Positions 31,792 to 40,896 are shown, numbered from the stretch's first letter. The stretch is 62,405 nt of DNA from Sulfurovum sp. UBA7648 (GCA_002483605.1 DLIG01000019.1:1-62405), one strand, 5' to 3'. Numbers and translations are program-made. The notes: generated from the sequence alone by a model not told the origin.

Positions 31792-31805
31792 TATACTGGA
31801 GTATA
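31792..31805. promoter_or_regulatory. Candidate DmeR operator between dmeR and dmeF
   Basis: TATACT-GG-AGTATA is a perfect inverted repeat with a short G core, followed by GTATC. It sits in the 71-bp gap between the divergent genes, 27 bp beyond the dmeR start and 30 bp before the dmeF start. RcnR/DmeR operators are known to be AT-rich inverted repeats around a G/C tract. Confidence 0.55.
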
Positions 31806-31835
31806 GTATCAAAAAATATTTTAAAGAAGGATAAG

Positions 31836-32774
31836 ATGAATACCATTAAATCGTTAAAAGAGATAGCACACTCTCATAATTTTGATACATCCAATCCGGT
31901 AGCGAAAAAAAATACACTTTATGCTGCAATTCTGACTTTTGTGACAATGTTATTTGAGATCGTGGGAGGATATTACTATAACTCTATGGCGCTTCTTGCA
32001 GATGGTTGGCATATGAGTTCACATGTCCTGGCTCTTGGTATGGCGTATTTGGCGTATGTTATGGCAAATAGATACTCGTCTGATTTCAGGTTTAATTTCG
32101 GAACGTACAAAATGGAAGTTCTAGGAGGATATACGAGTGCAATTTTGCTTTTGGTTGTCGCGTTTTTTATGGCGTATCACTCTGTTGAGCGTATTTTGGA
32201 TCCGGTAGAGATTGCATACAAAGAGGCAATTGTGATCGCCTTTGTTGGTCTTGGGGTAAACCTGATTTGTGCATGGCTACTTAAAGATGACCATCACCAT
32301 CATGACCATCACCATCATGACCATCACCATCATGAACATCATCATCATGATCACCACCACGATATGAATCTTAAAGCAGCTTATATTCATGTAATAACCG
32401 ATGCCATGACGTCTGTTTTGGCGATTATTGCGCTTTTTGGCGGAATGCTTTTTGGCGCTTCTTGGCTTGATCCGGCTATGGGGATTGTTGGTTCGGTATT
32501 GGTGTTTGTTTGGGCATTGAGCCTTATTAAACAATCAGGCAGGATCCTTTTGGATGCTACAATGGACGATCCAGTGGTACAAGAGATTATTGATGTTATT
32601 AATGCTTTAGAAGAAAAAGTAACAATAGAAGATCTGCATATTTGGAGTGTGGGTAAAGGAAAATATGGCTGCATCTTGACACTAAGATCCGAAGATATGA
32701 TCGATGCAAGCCATATCAAACGAGAACTCTCGATTCACGAAGAGCTGGTGCATATAACTGTTGAGGTTAAATAA
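31836..32774 (+). CDS. dmeF: Cation diffusion facilitator DmeF, Co(II)/Ni(II) exporter
   Basis: The protein is 312 aa with six membrane helices. The metal-binding HxxxD patterns in helices 2 and 5 are LLADGWHMSSHV and AAYIHVITDAMTSV. A long cytoplasmic His-rich loop (about 151-177) consists of DHHHH units. The C-terminal domain EDLHIWSVGKGKYGCILTLR is the usual dimerising ferredoxin-like fold. It exports Co2+/Ni2+ (perhaps Zn2+) in exchange for protons. The N-terminus HSHNF matches the DmeF branch. AAGGA precedes ATG 31836. Divergent dmeR probably controls it. Confidence 0.9.
   Translation: MNTIKSLKEIAHSHNFDTSNPVAKKNTLYAAILTFVTMLFEIVGGYYYNSMALLADGWHMSSHVLALGMAYLAYVMANRYSSDFRFNFGTYKMEVLGGYTSAILLLVVAFFMAYHSVERILDPVEIAYKEAIVIAFVGLGVNLICAWLLKDDHHHHDHHHHDHHHHEHHHHDHHHDMNLKAAYIHVITDAMTSVLAIIALFGGMLFGASWLDPAMGIVGSVLVFVWALSLIKQSGRILLDATMDDPVVQEIIDVINALEEKVTIEDLHIWSVGKGKYGCILTLRSEDMIDASHIKRELSIHEELVHITVEVK
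32289..32363 (+). repeat. Tandem 15-bp repeat encoding the His-rich loop
   Basis: Five 15-bp units lie within dmeF. The first three (32289, 32304, 32319) are identical GACCATCACCATCAT; the fourth and fifth are degenerate. Each encodes Asp/Glu followed by four His in most units. Exact in-phase repeats of this size can gain or lose copies by slippage and so change loop length without a frameshift. Confidence 0.85.
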
Positions 32775-32997
32775 TGATTTGATGCTTGTAAAAAAGAAAT
32801 AACAGATACAAGTTTGCTTTTTGTTTACAGATCAGATCCATTGACTAAGCCAGAAGATGGCATATGGATCCAATCAATAATGACAAAAATGAAGTATATA
32901 ATATTATGTTCCCAAAAAAAGGGTGGGGGATGAGAACAAAAGATGGAAGTATGTCCCTTTGGGGATATAGGAACAGAAGAAATATACTAGAAGTCTA

Positions 32998-33171
32998 TTA
33001 CAGATTGGTTACATTAAACTTGCTTATTGCATAATGTTGATCTAAAAGTTTTTTAGCATCACCGGCCGCTAATCCTGATTTGGAACATGCAACATCAAAT
33101 AGTTCATTATTGCATAATAGTCTGATCAAAACTTTTAGTCTTGTTTTTATAGATATGTTATGTATTGACAT
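32998..33171 (-). CDS. Small hypothetical protein (57 aa)
   Basis: ATG 33171 is chosen because AAAGGAG lies 7 nt upstream; the in-frame extension to 33240 has none. The sequence (TRLKVLIRLLCNNELFDVACSKSGLAAGDAKKLLDQHY) is helical and resembles a small DNA- or RNA-binding helix bundle, but no family is recognised. It is transcribed alone; the 220 bp downstream to dmeF hold nothing else that I can support. Confidence 0.6.
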   Translation of the reverse strand: MSIHNISIKTRLKVLIRLLCNNELFDVACSKSGLAAGDAKKLLDQHYAISKFNVTNL

Positions 33172-33526
33172 ATTTTTTCTCCTTTGTTTGTATTTGATAG
33201 TAAACGATTGTAAATATACTAGAAATTGGTTCCAAAACAATTACATCGTTTAAACTGATAGTAAAAGATGATATTGATCGCCGATCTTTTGGCCGCAAGA
33301 CCAACAAGCTATCGCGTTGATTTAGTCCGTGGTAAATATAAATAAATTTGATTGAATCATAAATAAGAAAGCGACAAAATAGATTAGAATTATAACAGTA
33401 TAAACTTAAATATTTATAAATATTTTACATTGCAATAATAATCAAAGTAAAATATAATAAATCATTAGGTGTTTTTAAAGAAAGAATAATCTCCATATTT
33501 GATACTGTTTATCGCTTCAATTTACA
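33172..33526. other. Intergenic region without a supported gene
   Basis: The 355-bp gap is AT-rich except for a GC-richer patch at about 33271-33330. There AAAAGAT (33263-33269) and ATCTTTT (33284-33290) could form a hairpin. A 25-codon ORF from 33268 has no ribosome binding site. The right part (33340-33520) is very AT-rich and featureless. Confidence 0.55.
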
Positions 33527-33994
33527 CTAATGGATAGGCATATATGCGTATCCGTCGTTTTGCAATTCGATGAGGTAAATACTCTTTGTTTTATCGGCTT
33601 CAACAAAATCATAAAGTGATTCTTCGGGTATATCTCTACTTTGCATACCGTATGAGCACATATAAAATTTGACTTTTAATTTATCGTGCAATTCTCTTAG
33701 TTTTGGTTCTAGTTTTGGTTGCAATGCAACAATATCGGGTTCGTCTTTATATGGAGAGTTTTTAATATCCTTTATGAAATATTGATACGAATCTCCGGAA
33801 ATTACTACTGCCACATCTATATCTTTTTGCTTGGATTTGTAATATGATTTAATGTTTTTAATAATACCAAATAATGATTTTTCAACAACATTGTTTTCAC
33901 CGCTTGTTAAGTCAAATACTGCTTTGTGGTTATCTGCGCTAACTGCGGATGATCCAATCAAAAAATATAGCATGACGGATATTATGAATTTCAT
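33527..33994 (-). CDS. Periplasmic DsrE family protein
   Basis: The product is 155 aa with an N-terminal signal peptide of about 20 residues (MKFIISVMLYFLIGSSAVSA). The mature part has the DsrE/DsrF-like fold: VAVVISGDSYQYFIKDI, then LREL, VKFYMCSYGMQSRDIPEESLYDFVE and LIELQNDGYAYMPIH. A single Cys in MCSYGM occupies the place of the sulfur-carrying Cys of the family. In sulfur-oxidising bacteria such proteins may relay sulfane sulfur or serve other redox roles. The exact function is unknown. It is transcribed alone. Confidence 0.82.
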   Translation of the reverse strand: MKFIISVMLYFLIGSSAVSADNHKAVFDLTSGENNVVEKSLFGIIKNIKSYYKSKQKDIDVAVVISGDSYQYFIKDIKNSPYKDEPDIVALQPKLEPKLRELHDKLKVKFYMCSYGMQSRDIPEESLYDFVEADKTKSIYLIELQNDGYAYMPIH

Positions 33995-34041
33995 ACGATC
34001 TCTTTTTTTGTAATATGCAAGTAGAATAAGTTTTTGCTATA

Positions 34042-34056
34042 CGGCCTTTCGGGCCG
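34042..34056. terminator. Hairpin between two minus-strand genes
   Basis: CGGCC (34042-34046) pairs with GGCCG (34052-34056) around TTTCG, a stable GC stem in AT-rich DNA. On the minus strand it follows the GlsB-like gene, whose stop is at 34059, and precedes the DsrE-like gene, so it may end the former's transcript. It lacks a good U tract on that strand. Confidence 0.5.
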
Positions 34057-34058
34057 CA

Positions 34059-34304
34059 TCACGCTTTTTTGATTAAACTTATGATAAAAAGCAAGATCAC
34101 AGCACCAATAGTAGCCGTGATGATAGATGCTATCATTCCGCCGCCTGGCGTAAAACCAATAGCTGGCAGGATATATCCTCCTAAAAAAGCACCGACTATA
34201 CCAACAACTATGTCACCAAAAATTCCGAATCCGCGACCCTTCATAATAAGACCCGCAAGCCATCCTGCAATCAAACCTACGATTAACATTGCTATGATAC
34301 CCAT
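34059..34304 (-). CDS. GlsB/YeaQ/YmgE family stress membrane protein
   Basis: The product is 81 aa, almost entirely hydrophobic with three helices and Gly-rich packing motifs (GIIAMLIVGLIAGWLAGLIMKG, GDIVVGIVGAFLGGYI, GGGMIASIITATIGAVILLF). This is the transglycosylase-associated protein family (named historically; no enzyme activity is known), often induced by stress. ATG 34304 is preceded by AAGGAG. Confidence 0.92.
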   Translation of the reverse strand: MGIIAMLIVGLIAGWLAGLIMKGRGFGIFGDIVVGIVGAFLGGYILPAIGFTPGGGMIASIITATIGAVILLFIISLIKKA

Positions 34305-34459
34305 GTTGTGCTCCTTAAAGATTTTATAATCTAAATCTACAGTAATTACCCTTAATCAATCATAAAATATTTATATATTTTCATAATTATTATTTATTTT
34401 GTTTTTTTACTATTTATTTGGTGATATAATATATTATTGGTTTAGCTTAGGAGAATGAA

Positions 34460-35665
34460 GTGCCATCAAAAAATACCACATCTGATAGCGATCCTATCAA
34501 TAAAAATATAATTGCTCTAGGAGCAAATAGTTTTTTTACTGATTTTGCTACAGAGATGATATTGCCGCTTTTGCCTATATTTTTAGATAGATATTTGCAT
34601 GCAACCAAAGGTGAGATCGGTCTAATAGAGGGTATCGCAGAGTTTGGTGTAGCACTTCTGATTGCATTTTCAGGATTTATTTCAGATCGCCTTGGAAGCA
34701 GAAAAAAGATAACTGCCATAGGGTATGGATTGTCAAATCTCATTAAGCCGTTGGCATTTTTTGCTTCCAGTGCTATGATGATAGGAGTAGTACGATTAGG
34801 AGACAGGATAGGCAAAGGTATACGAGCTGCACCAAGGGACGCTTTGATATCTGCATTTGTCCACAAAAGGTCAAGCGGTTTTGTATTTGGATTTCACAAA
34901 ATGATGGATAGCGCAGGTGCAGTTGCAGGTTCTTTGGCTGCATTTTTTCTTTTGTGGCATCTAGGTGAGAGTGAAGCATCCTTTCGACTTGTATTTGCTC
35001 TTAGTTTTATCCCAGGTATCATAGCTCTGATTATCCTTGTTTATTTTGTGAGCGATGTCTACTTCGAACCCTCGCCGGCTAAGAGTTTTACGCCGTCAGC
35101 TTTGCCAAAAGAGTTTTATATGTTAGTAATATTTCAAACAATGTTTAGTTTAGTGGCCATGAATTATTCATTTATGATATTAAAAGCAAGCAGCGACGGT
35201 ATATCTATACTTATGATACCGCTTGCATATACATTGTATAATGTAACACAATCCGTATTTGCTATTCCTATAGGAAAGTTGGCAGACAAATATGGCAAGG
35301 CGACACTTTTGGCTGTCGTTTACGCGGCTTTTGGAGCAGGGGCTTTGATGATGGCTACAGATTTGCCATTGGGGTCATGGATAGGATTTGGGATATATGG
35401 ATTTTTTGCAGGCGGGTTTAATGCTTTGGCAAAAGCCATCATTTCAGATGTTATACCTACTCAATTAAAAGCTACTGCATATGGAGTATATTATTTATTT
35501 GTAGGTCTGGCTACTCTTGTTTCGCTTGCAATTGCAGGTATGATATGGGACAATTATGGAAGCGATATTTTATTTATAGGAGTAGGTGGCGCAGCCTTGG
35601 TGTTTGCATTTATGCTTTTTGGCTTTCGAGATATGTTTGTCAAAAAACAGATCATGCATCAATAG
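34460..35665 (+). CDS. Major facilitator superfamily transporter
   Basis: The product is 401 aa with about 12 membrane helices. The start is GTG 34460, 6 nt from AGGAG; the ATG at 34455 is in another frame. The loop between helices 2 and 3 has GFISDRLGSRKKI, the MFS A-motif, and DRIGKGIRAAPRDALIS is typical of the branch often annotated as fosmidomycin- or sugar-transporter-like. The equivalent C-terminal loop is GKLADKYGKATLL. The substrate is unknown. It is convergent with the SulP transporter gene. Confidence 0.9.
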   Translation: MPSKNTTSDSDPINKNIIALGANSFFTDFATEMILPLLPIFLDRYLHATKGEIGLIEGIAEFGVALLIAFSGFISDRLGSRKKITAIGYGLSNLIKPLAFFASSAMMIGVVRLGDRIGKGIRAAPRDALISAFVHKRSSGFVFGFHKMMDSAGAVAGSLAAFFLLWHLGESEASFRLVFALSFIPGIIALIILVYFVSDVYFEPSPAKSFTPSALPKEFYMLVIFQTMFSLVAMNYSFMILKASSDGISILMIPLAYTLYNVTQSVFAIPIGKLADKYGKATLLAVVYAAFGAGALMMATDLPLGSWIGFGIYGFFAGGFNALAKAIISDVIPTQLKATAYGVYYLFVGLATLVSLAIAGMIWDNYGSDILFIGVGGAALVFAFMLFGFRDMFVKKQIMHQ

Positions 35666-35694
35666 AAAGGCTTAGTGCCCTCCCATTACTTTTT

Positions 35695-37164
35695 CTATCT
35701 CAATAGGTTTGTCGTGATACCAAAACGATCAATAATCGTTCTTGTTGCTTGATTTTGTCCAACAACCTCTACTTTTTTGCCCATGTTGCGGAGTTTGATA
35801 ACAGCCTTATCTAAAGCATAAACAGCAGTAATATCCCAAAAGTGAGCATGAGACATATCGATAATGACATTTTTAACATCTTCTCGGTAATCAAACGCAT
35901 CCGCAAAACGATCTGCCGAGTTAAAGAAAATTTGCCCGACAAATCTATAGATACGTGTATCGCTAGCCTCTTCAAATGACTTTTCACAGTACATGAAATG
36001 GCTGATCTTATTAGCAAAGAAAAGAGATGCGAGCAGCACTCCGCTAAGCACACCAAGCGCCAGGTTATGAGTTACAACGACGACAGCCGTGGTCGTGATC
36101 ATAACGAGATTTGTTGACAAAGGAAGAGTTTTGAGTCCTTTGACTGAAGGCCAGCTGAATGTTCCTATTGAGACCATGATCATAACTGCTACTAGTGCGG
36201 CCATGGGAATAAGTTTGATAATATCGCTCATAAACACTACCATTATCAGTAGAAAAATTCCGGCGATCAGCGTAGAAAGACGGCCTCTACCGCCTGATTT
36301 GACATTGATAACAGATTGTCCTATCATGGCACATCCTGCCATACCGCCGATGCAGCCACTGGCGATATTGGCTATACCCTGTCCTTTTGCCTCACGGTTC
36401 TTGTCACTGTCCGTATTGGTCATATCGTCTACAATAGCAGCTGTCATAAATGACTCAAGCAGCCCAACAGCAGCCAATGCGGCTGAATATGGGAAAATGA
36501 TCGCAAGTGTCTCAAGATTGAGAGGAACTTCCGGCCACAAAAATATCGGAAGCGTATCGGGCATAGCTCCCATATCGCCAACCGTGCGTACATCGATATC
36601 CATTGAGATAGTAACTAGTGTGAGAATAATAATGGTCATGAGCGGTGATGGGATCACTTTGCCGACTACTGGAAGATACGGAAACAGGTATATTATAGCA
36701 AGCCCTGCTGCGGTGAGTGCATAGACATGCCATGTTACATTTGTCAGCTCGGGAAGCTGTGCCATAAAGATCAAAATAGCCAGGGCATTAACAAATCCAA
36801 TAACGACTGTACGAGAGACGAAACTCATCAATTTTCCGAGTTTTAAATAGCCCGCTATTATTTGCAAAATACCCGTAAGGATCGTAGCTGCAAGAAGATA
36901 TTGCAACCCGTACTCTTTGACTAATGTCACCATAAGCAGAGCCATAGCACCGGTTGCAGCTGAGATCATGCCAGCGCGTCCTCCTGCAAATGCAATGATC
37001 GTTGCGATACAAAAAGAGGCGTATAATCCGACCTTAGGGTCAACTCCTGCGATAATAGAAAAAGCGATCGCTTCAGGTATAAGAGCAAGAGCGACTACAA
37101 TACCGGCTAGAACATCGCCTCTTATATTGCCAAACCACTCTTCTTTGGTGGATAATTGAAGCAT
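35695..37164 (-). CDS. SulP family anion transporter with STAS domain
   Basis: The product is 489 aa. About 12-14 membrane helices (residues 15-380) follow the SulP pattern (RGDVLAGIVVALALIPEAIAFS, GMISAATGAMALLMV, GCIGGMAGCAMIGQSVINVKSGGRGRLST). A C-terminal cytoplasmic STAS domain is at about 395-489 (FVGQIFFNSADRF, VIIDMSHAHFWDITAVYALDK). It imports sulfate or bicarbonate, probably with Na+ or H+. The QSVINVKSGGRGRLST region is close to bacterial bicarbonate transporters, but the anion is not decided by sequence alone. AAGGGG precedes ATG. Confidence 0.92.
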   Translation of the reverse strand: MLQLSTKEEWFGNIRGDVLAGIVVALALIPEAIAFSIIAGVDPKVGLYASFCIATIIAFAGGRAGMISAATGAMALLMVTLVKEYGLQYLLAATILTGILQIIAGYLKLGKLMSFVSRTVVIGFVNALAILIFMAQLPELTNVTWHVYALTAAGLAIIYLFPYLPVVGKVIPSPLMTIIILTLVTISMDIDVRTVGDMGAMPDTLPIFLWPEVPLNLETLAIIFPYSAALAAVGLLESFMTAAIVDDMTNTDSDKNREAKGQGIANIASGCIGGMAGCAMIGQSVINVKSGGRGRLSTLIAGIFLLIMVVFMSDIIKLIPMAALVAVMIMVSIGTFSWPSVKGLKTLPLSTNLVMITTTAVVVVTHNLALGVLSGVLLASLFFANKISHFMYCEKSFEEASDTRIYRFVGQIFFNSADRFADAFDYREDVKNVIIDMSHAHFWDITAVYALDKAVIKLRNMGKKVEVVGQNQATRTIIDRFGITTNLLR

Positions 37165-37345
37165 TACAACCCCTTAAATAATTTAATGTATCAATCTCGC
37201 ATGTTAATTGTTTATCGAGACAAGATAGCTTAAAAACGAATTTAGCAAGACGATAGAAGATATAAAATAGGGCGCAATAGTATCGAAAAGTGTATTAAAT
37301 AGCACTAGAGGGTGTATAATACATTATTTGGAGATAGGAGAGTAT

Positions 37346-37621
37346 ATGATCATTTGTCACTGTCACATCCATATGGAGCTGCCTTATGTCTCTTCGCTCA
37401 AAGGTCGCAGAAGTGTCCTAAATAGTCTAAAAGAAAAGCTAAAAGCTTTTAATGTCTCCGTACTTGATCTCAGCGGAGAATATGCCAAGGAAGCTGATGT
37501 AGCGTTTGTATTTCTCTCCCATGATTCTAAGAGTACAGCGCAATACAAAGAAAAGATAGAACGTATGCTGGAGCATAATTTTGGTGGATATATGTATGAA
37601 CTAGATTACGAGGAGATATGA
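37346..37621 (+). CDS. DUF503 family protein
   Basis: The product is 91 aa from ATG 37346, 5 nt after AGGAG; the TTG at 37328 adds six residues without a ribosome binding site. The pattern CHIHMELPYVSSLKGRRSVLNSLKEKLK, FNVSVLDLSGEYAKEADVAFVFLS matches DUF503, a small ferredoxin-like fold related to YlxP, found near ribosome-maturation genes in other bacteria. A TATAAT at 37315-37320 lies upstream. It ends 14 bp from convergent polX. Biochemical function is unknown. Confidence 0.88.
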   Translation: MIICHCHIHMELPYVSSLKGRRSVLNSLKEKLKAFNVSVLDLSGEYAKEADVAFVFLSHDSKSTAQYKEKIERMLEHNFGGYMYELDYEEI

Positions 37622-37635
37622 GGCTTAAGGGTCTT

Positions 37636-39357
37636 TTATGTCCTGCGCAGTGTTTTTTTGAGTTTATCCAAAGAGAGTGTATTTATAACATCCTTTTTTT
37701 CGATCCAGCCGCGTCTAGCTTGAAAGATACCGTATCTCATATATTCTAAGGTCGCTATATTGTGTGCGTCAGTGGATATGGCAAATTTTACACCAGCTTC
37801 TTTGGCATATTTTGCATAAATATCATTAAGATCAAGCCGTTTTGGCTGCGCGTTTATCTCCAAAAAGCATCCTCTTGCTTTAGCCTCTTTGAAAAGCAGT
37901 TCCATATTGATATCACTAGCTTCTCTTTCACCTATCAGTCTGCCTGTAGGATGAGCAAGGATATTGAAATATGGATTATCCATCGCTTTTAGTATTCTTT
38001 TTGTCTGTTTGTCTTGAGAGAGGGCTAATTTGTTATGCATGCTTCCAATCACAAGATCAAGCTTTTTTAATATATTGTTATCCATAGCCAATGAGCCGTC
38101 TTCTAAGATATCGACTTCAATGCTTTTAAGAAGCGTAATGCCTTCAAGTTTTTCATTTATCTTATCTATCTCTTCTAGTTGTGTACCCAATCTCTTTTCG
38201 TCCATGCCGTTGTATATGGCTAAATATTTTGAGTGGTCGGTAACGGCTATATATTCGTATCCGAGTTTTTTTGCAGCCTCGGCCATTTCAATAATGCTGT
38301 TTTGACCGTCACTATAGGAAGTATGCGTATGAAGATCTCCCTTGATATCTTCTATGTTTACTAGATCGGGGAGTTTTCTGTGTGCGGCCGCTTCGAGTTC
38401 ACCCGTATTTTCCCGGAGTTCTGGCTCGATATAGACTAGCCCTACGGTTTTGTACATCTCTTTTTCGGTTGCACCCGCGATTTTTTTTTGGCCTTTAAAT
38501 ATTCCGTATTCATTTACTTTGAGCCCCATCTCTATCGCCATTTTTCTTATAGTGACATTATGAGATTTTGAGCCTGTGAAATAATGCAAAGTAGCACCAT
38601 AGCTCTCGTCTGGCACGCACCTGAGGTCTACTTGCAGATCATTATTCAATATAACGGTTGATTTTGTAATGCCTTTGGAAATAACTTCTTTGATATCCGG
38701 ATATCGTATGAAATGCTCTATCACAAGAGCAGGATCGCTGGAAGTAACAAGCAGATCAAGATCTCCAATGGTCTCTTTTTTTCTTCGAAAACTGCCTGCT
38801 ATTATCGCTTTTGAAACTTCTTTTGAGTTTTTCATGTATGATGTTATATCATTGGCGTGCGGTTCTGCTACGGAGTACAAAAAGCGTTTGCCTTCTTTTT
38901 TGGCTAGCTTTGTGCCTTCCAAGATCATTTGTTCCAGTTTCTCATCAAAGCCTTCCAAGTCTCTTATCTTGTGATCAATAGCAGCTTGTTTTAATTCCTC
39001 CAAAGAACTTATGTGAAGATTTTCGTAAAGTATCTTCGTTCTTTTTGGGCCAATGCCTTTTATATTTAATAGGTCAAGCAGATGAGGCGGGAAAGATCTT
39101 TTTAGATCTTCAAGTTTTGATAGTTCGCCTGTCTTTACGATCTCTTCGATCTTTTTGGCTATACTCTCACCAATGGTAGGGATTTCGGAGAGGTTAACCC
39201 CGTCTTTTATCATTTTTGATAGATCAGTGCCCATATTTTCAATCGTACGTACAGCATTTCTATATGCTATGACTTTAAAAGGATTTTCTCCTTTGATTTC
39301 CAATAAGTCGGCTAATTGATCAAAGATAGCAGCAATTTCTATATTGGATATTATCAT
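37636..39357 (-). CDS. polX: DNA polymerase/3'-5' exonuclease PolX
   Basis: The product is 573 aa, a repair polymerase. The N-terminal family X part includes the 8-kDa helical domain (about 1-80), helix-hairpin-helix segments (IPTIGESIAKKI, LLNIKGIGPKRTKIL) and the palm with GDLDLLV for the catalytic metal. The C-terminal PHP exonuclease (about 330-573) has GDLHTHTSYSDGQN, YIAVTDHSKY, GSMHNKLAL and STDAHN, the metal-binding histidines. Length and domain order match bacterial PolX. It is transcribed alone, convergent with the DUF503 gene. Confidence 0.95.
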   Translation of the reverse strand: MIISNIEIAAIFDQLADLLEIKGENPFKVIAYRNAVRTIENMGTDLSKMIKDGVNLSEIPTIGESIAKKIEEIVKTGELSKLEDLKRSFPPHLLDLLNIKGIGPKRTKILYENLHISSLEELKQAAIDHKIRDLEGFDEKLEQMILEGTKLAKKEGKRFLYSVAEPHANDITSYMKNSKEVSKAIIAGSFRRKKETIGDLDLLVTSSDPALVIEHFIRYPDIKEVISKGITKSTVILNNDLQVDLRCVPDESYGATLHYFTGSKSHNVTIRKMAIEMGLKVNEYGIFKGQKKIAGATEKEMYKTVGLVYIEPELRENTGELEAAAHRKLPDLVNIEDIKGDLHTHTSYSDGQNSIIEMAEAAKKLGYEYIAVTDHSKYLAIYNGMDEKRLGTQLEEIDKINEKLEGITLLKSIEVDILEDGSLAMDNNILKKLDLVIGSMHNKLALSQDKQTKRILKAMDNPYFNILAHPTGRLIGEREASDINMELLFKEAKARGCFLEINAQPKRLDLNDIYAKYAKEAGVKFAISTDAHNIATLEYMRYGIFQARRGWIEKKDVINTLSLDKLKKTLRRT

Positions 39358-39381
39358 TATTGCTCTACTTGGCAGGATATT

Positions 39382-39407
39382 TTATAGAGGAGATATCTCC
39401 TCTATAA
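39382..39407. terminator. Perfect 26-bp palindrome behind hsp20
   Basis: Two 13-bp arms (TTATAGAGGAGAT and its complement) meet without a loop, so the real hairpin has a few unpaired bases at the tip. It lies 9 bp past the hsp20 stop on the minus strand and 25 bp before the polX start. It is a likely terminator for hsp20, although the symmetry is also compatible with a protein-binding site near polX. Confidence 0.6.
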
Positions 39408-39415
39408 TATGAAGT

Positions 39416-39850
39416 TTATTTAACTTCTATCTTTTTGGTATCTTTTTTTGTCTTGTGGGATTTTGGTATCATGATCTCAAGCATGCCGTTTTTTGAATTT
39501 GCGTCGATCTTGTCTGCATCTGCATTTTCAGGCAAGGTAAAACTTCTTTGAAATTTACCGTAAAAACTTTCAATTTTGTGATAATCTTTTTCATCTACTT
39601 CGCTTTTGGTTTTTCGTTCACCTGAAATAGTCAAAATATTATCTTCGCAGTCGACATGAATGTCTTCTTTTTTTACACCGGGAAGATCTACTTCTATATG
39701 ATAAGCATTTTTATCTTCTCTGGTATTTACCGATGGCGTCCAGCCATTGATGTTCGTAAGAGCATTAAATGACGGCATTTTAAAGGCTGTCATCATTCTT
39801 TCCTCTAGGTCTTTAAAATCTTTCATCGGGTCAAATTTGGTTAATAGCAT
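39416..39850 (-). CDS. Small heat-shock protein, Hsp20/alpha-crystallin family
   Basis: The protein is 144 aa and keeps unfolding proteins soluble under stress. The alpha-crystallin domain spans about 40-135 with NAYHIEVDLPGVKKEDIHV, ILTISGER and FTLPENADADKIDANSKNGMLEIMIPK, the conserved Gly-x-Leu included. The C-terminal tail carries KIEVK. ATG 39850 follows AGGAG. A strong sigma-70 type promoter is at 39884-39913. Confidence 0.95.
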   Translation of the reverse strand: MLLTKFDPMKDFKDLEERMMTAFKMPSFNALTNINGWTPSVNTREDKNAYHIEVDLPGVKKEDIHVDCEDNILTISGERKTKSEVDEKDYHKIESFYGKFQRSFTLPENADADKIDANSKNGMLEIMIPKSHKTKKDTKKIEVK

Positions 39851-39883
39851 AATGAACTCCTATGTTAAGATATTTGGATTTCT

Positions 39884-39913
39884 ATTATACTATTATTAAT
39901 TTGTATTTGTCAA
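39884..39913 (-). promoter_or_regulatory. Consensus promoter of hsp20
   Basis: On the minus strand the -35 TTGACA (39913-39908) is 18 bp from the -10 TATAAT (39889-39884), both perfect. It has the same architecture as the cbpA-hspR promoter. A strong promoter in front of a heat-shock gene suggests control by a repressor rather than by an alternative sigma factor. I see no CIRCE element. Confidence 0.75.
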
Positions 39914-40025
39914 ATATTTTGGCAACAATAAATATTACTGAAATTATCATGCATACTGCACTTAAAATAATGCTGCAAATAAAATATGATAAAATTGTGT
40001 TTAAATAGGCAAAAAGGAGTTATAA

Positions 40026-40841
40026 ATGATAGAGCTGTATGAGCAATACGTCGATTTGTCAATCGCATATGCGATCAAAGCATTTGGAGCGTTATTGATC
40101 TTTGTGGTCGGGAAAATGGCAGCTCGTTGGCTGCAAAAGTTTGCAGATAGAGCGATGGCAAAATATTATATTGATGCCACATTGCGAAAATTTGGCAGTA
40201 ACGGGATCTATTATGGATTGTTAGTCGTCGTTATTATGGCAGCTCTTGGACAATTGGGTATCGAAACATCTTCTTTTTTGGCAATAATGGGGGCTGCGGG
40301 ATTGGCTATTGGTTTAGCACTAAAAGATACCCTTTCTCATGTTGGAGCCGCAATTGTTATTTTGGTATTTCGCCCATTTCGGATCGGTGACTTTATCGAG
40401 GCAGGAGGAGCGTCCGGAACCGTGGAGAGTATAAATCTATTCAATACGACTCTTATCGCGACAGATAACAAAACAATAGTCGTACCAAACTCGGCAATTA
40501 TTGCTGATAAAGTTATCAATTTTTCCAATAAACCGATCCGCATGATAGAGCATACCGTCGGCATAGGATATAACGATGATATCAAAAAGGCAAAAGATGT
40601 GATGTACAGCGTTATTTTTAATGATCCTCGTACTCTAGATGATCCAGAGCCTTTGGTCGCAGTTACTGATCTGGGCAATAGCAGTGTCAATTTTACTGTG
40701 CGTGCGTGGGTCTCTACGGATGTGTATTTAAATACCAATTTTTCTCTGATCGAAGAGATCAAGATCGCGCTTGATGCCAATGATATCACAATTCCGTATC
40801 CGCAAATGGATATTCATCTTGATCATTCAAAAAGAGTATGA
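40026..40841 (+). CDS. mscS: Small-conductance mechanosensitive channel, MscS family
   Basis: The product is 271 aa. Three N-terminal membrane helices end with the pore helix GAAGLAIGLALKDTLSHVGAAIVIL (about 90-115). The beta domain follows with RPFRIGDFIEAGGASGTVESINLFNTTL and VVPNSAII, and then the alpha/beta C-terminal domain. The channel opens on membrane tension and releases solutes in hypo-osmotic shock. AAAAGGAG precedes ATG 40026. Length matches the E. coli MscS type. It is followed by tatD in the same direction. Confidence 0.93.
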   Translation: MIELYEQYVDLSIAYAIKAFGALLIFVVGKMAARWLQKFADRAMAKYYIDATLRKFGSNGIYYGLLVVVIMAALGQLGIETSSFLAIMGAAGLAIGLALKDTLSHVGAAIVILVFRPFRIGDFIEAGGASGTVESINLFNTTLIATDNKTIVVPNSAIIADKVINFSNKPIRMIEHTVGIGYNDDIKKAKDVMYSVIFNDPRTLDDPEPLVAVTDLGNSSVNFTVRAWVSTDVYLNTNFSLIEEIKIALDANDITIPYPQMDIHLDHSKRV

Positions 40842-40896
40842 ATGACTAAAAAAATATGATAAAATCGCACTCAATAAAAGCGGCAAAGAGGAATAG

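Noticed and set aside
32289..32363. CRISPR-like array
   Set aside because: The regular repeats have no spacers and encode the His-rich loop of the metal exporter in frame.
32906..33034. 42-codon plus-strand ORF
   Set aside because: No ribosome binding site, and its end runs antisense to a better supported 57-aa gene.
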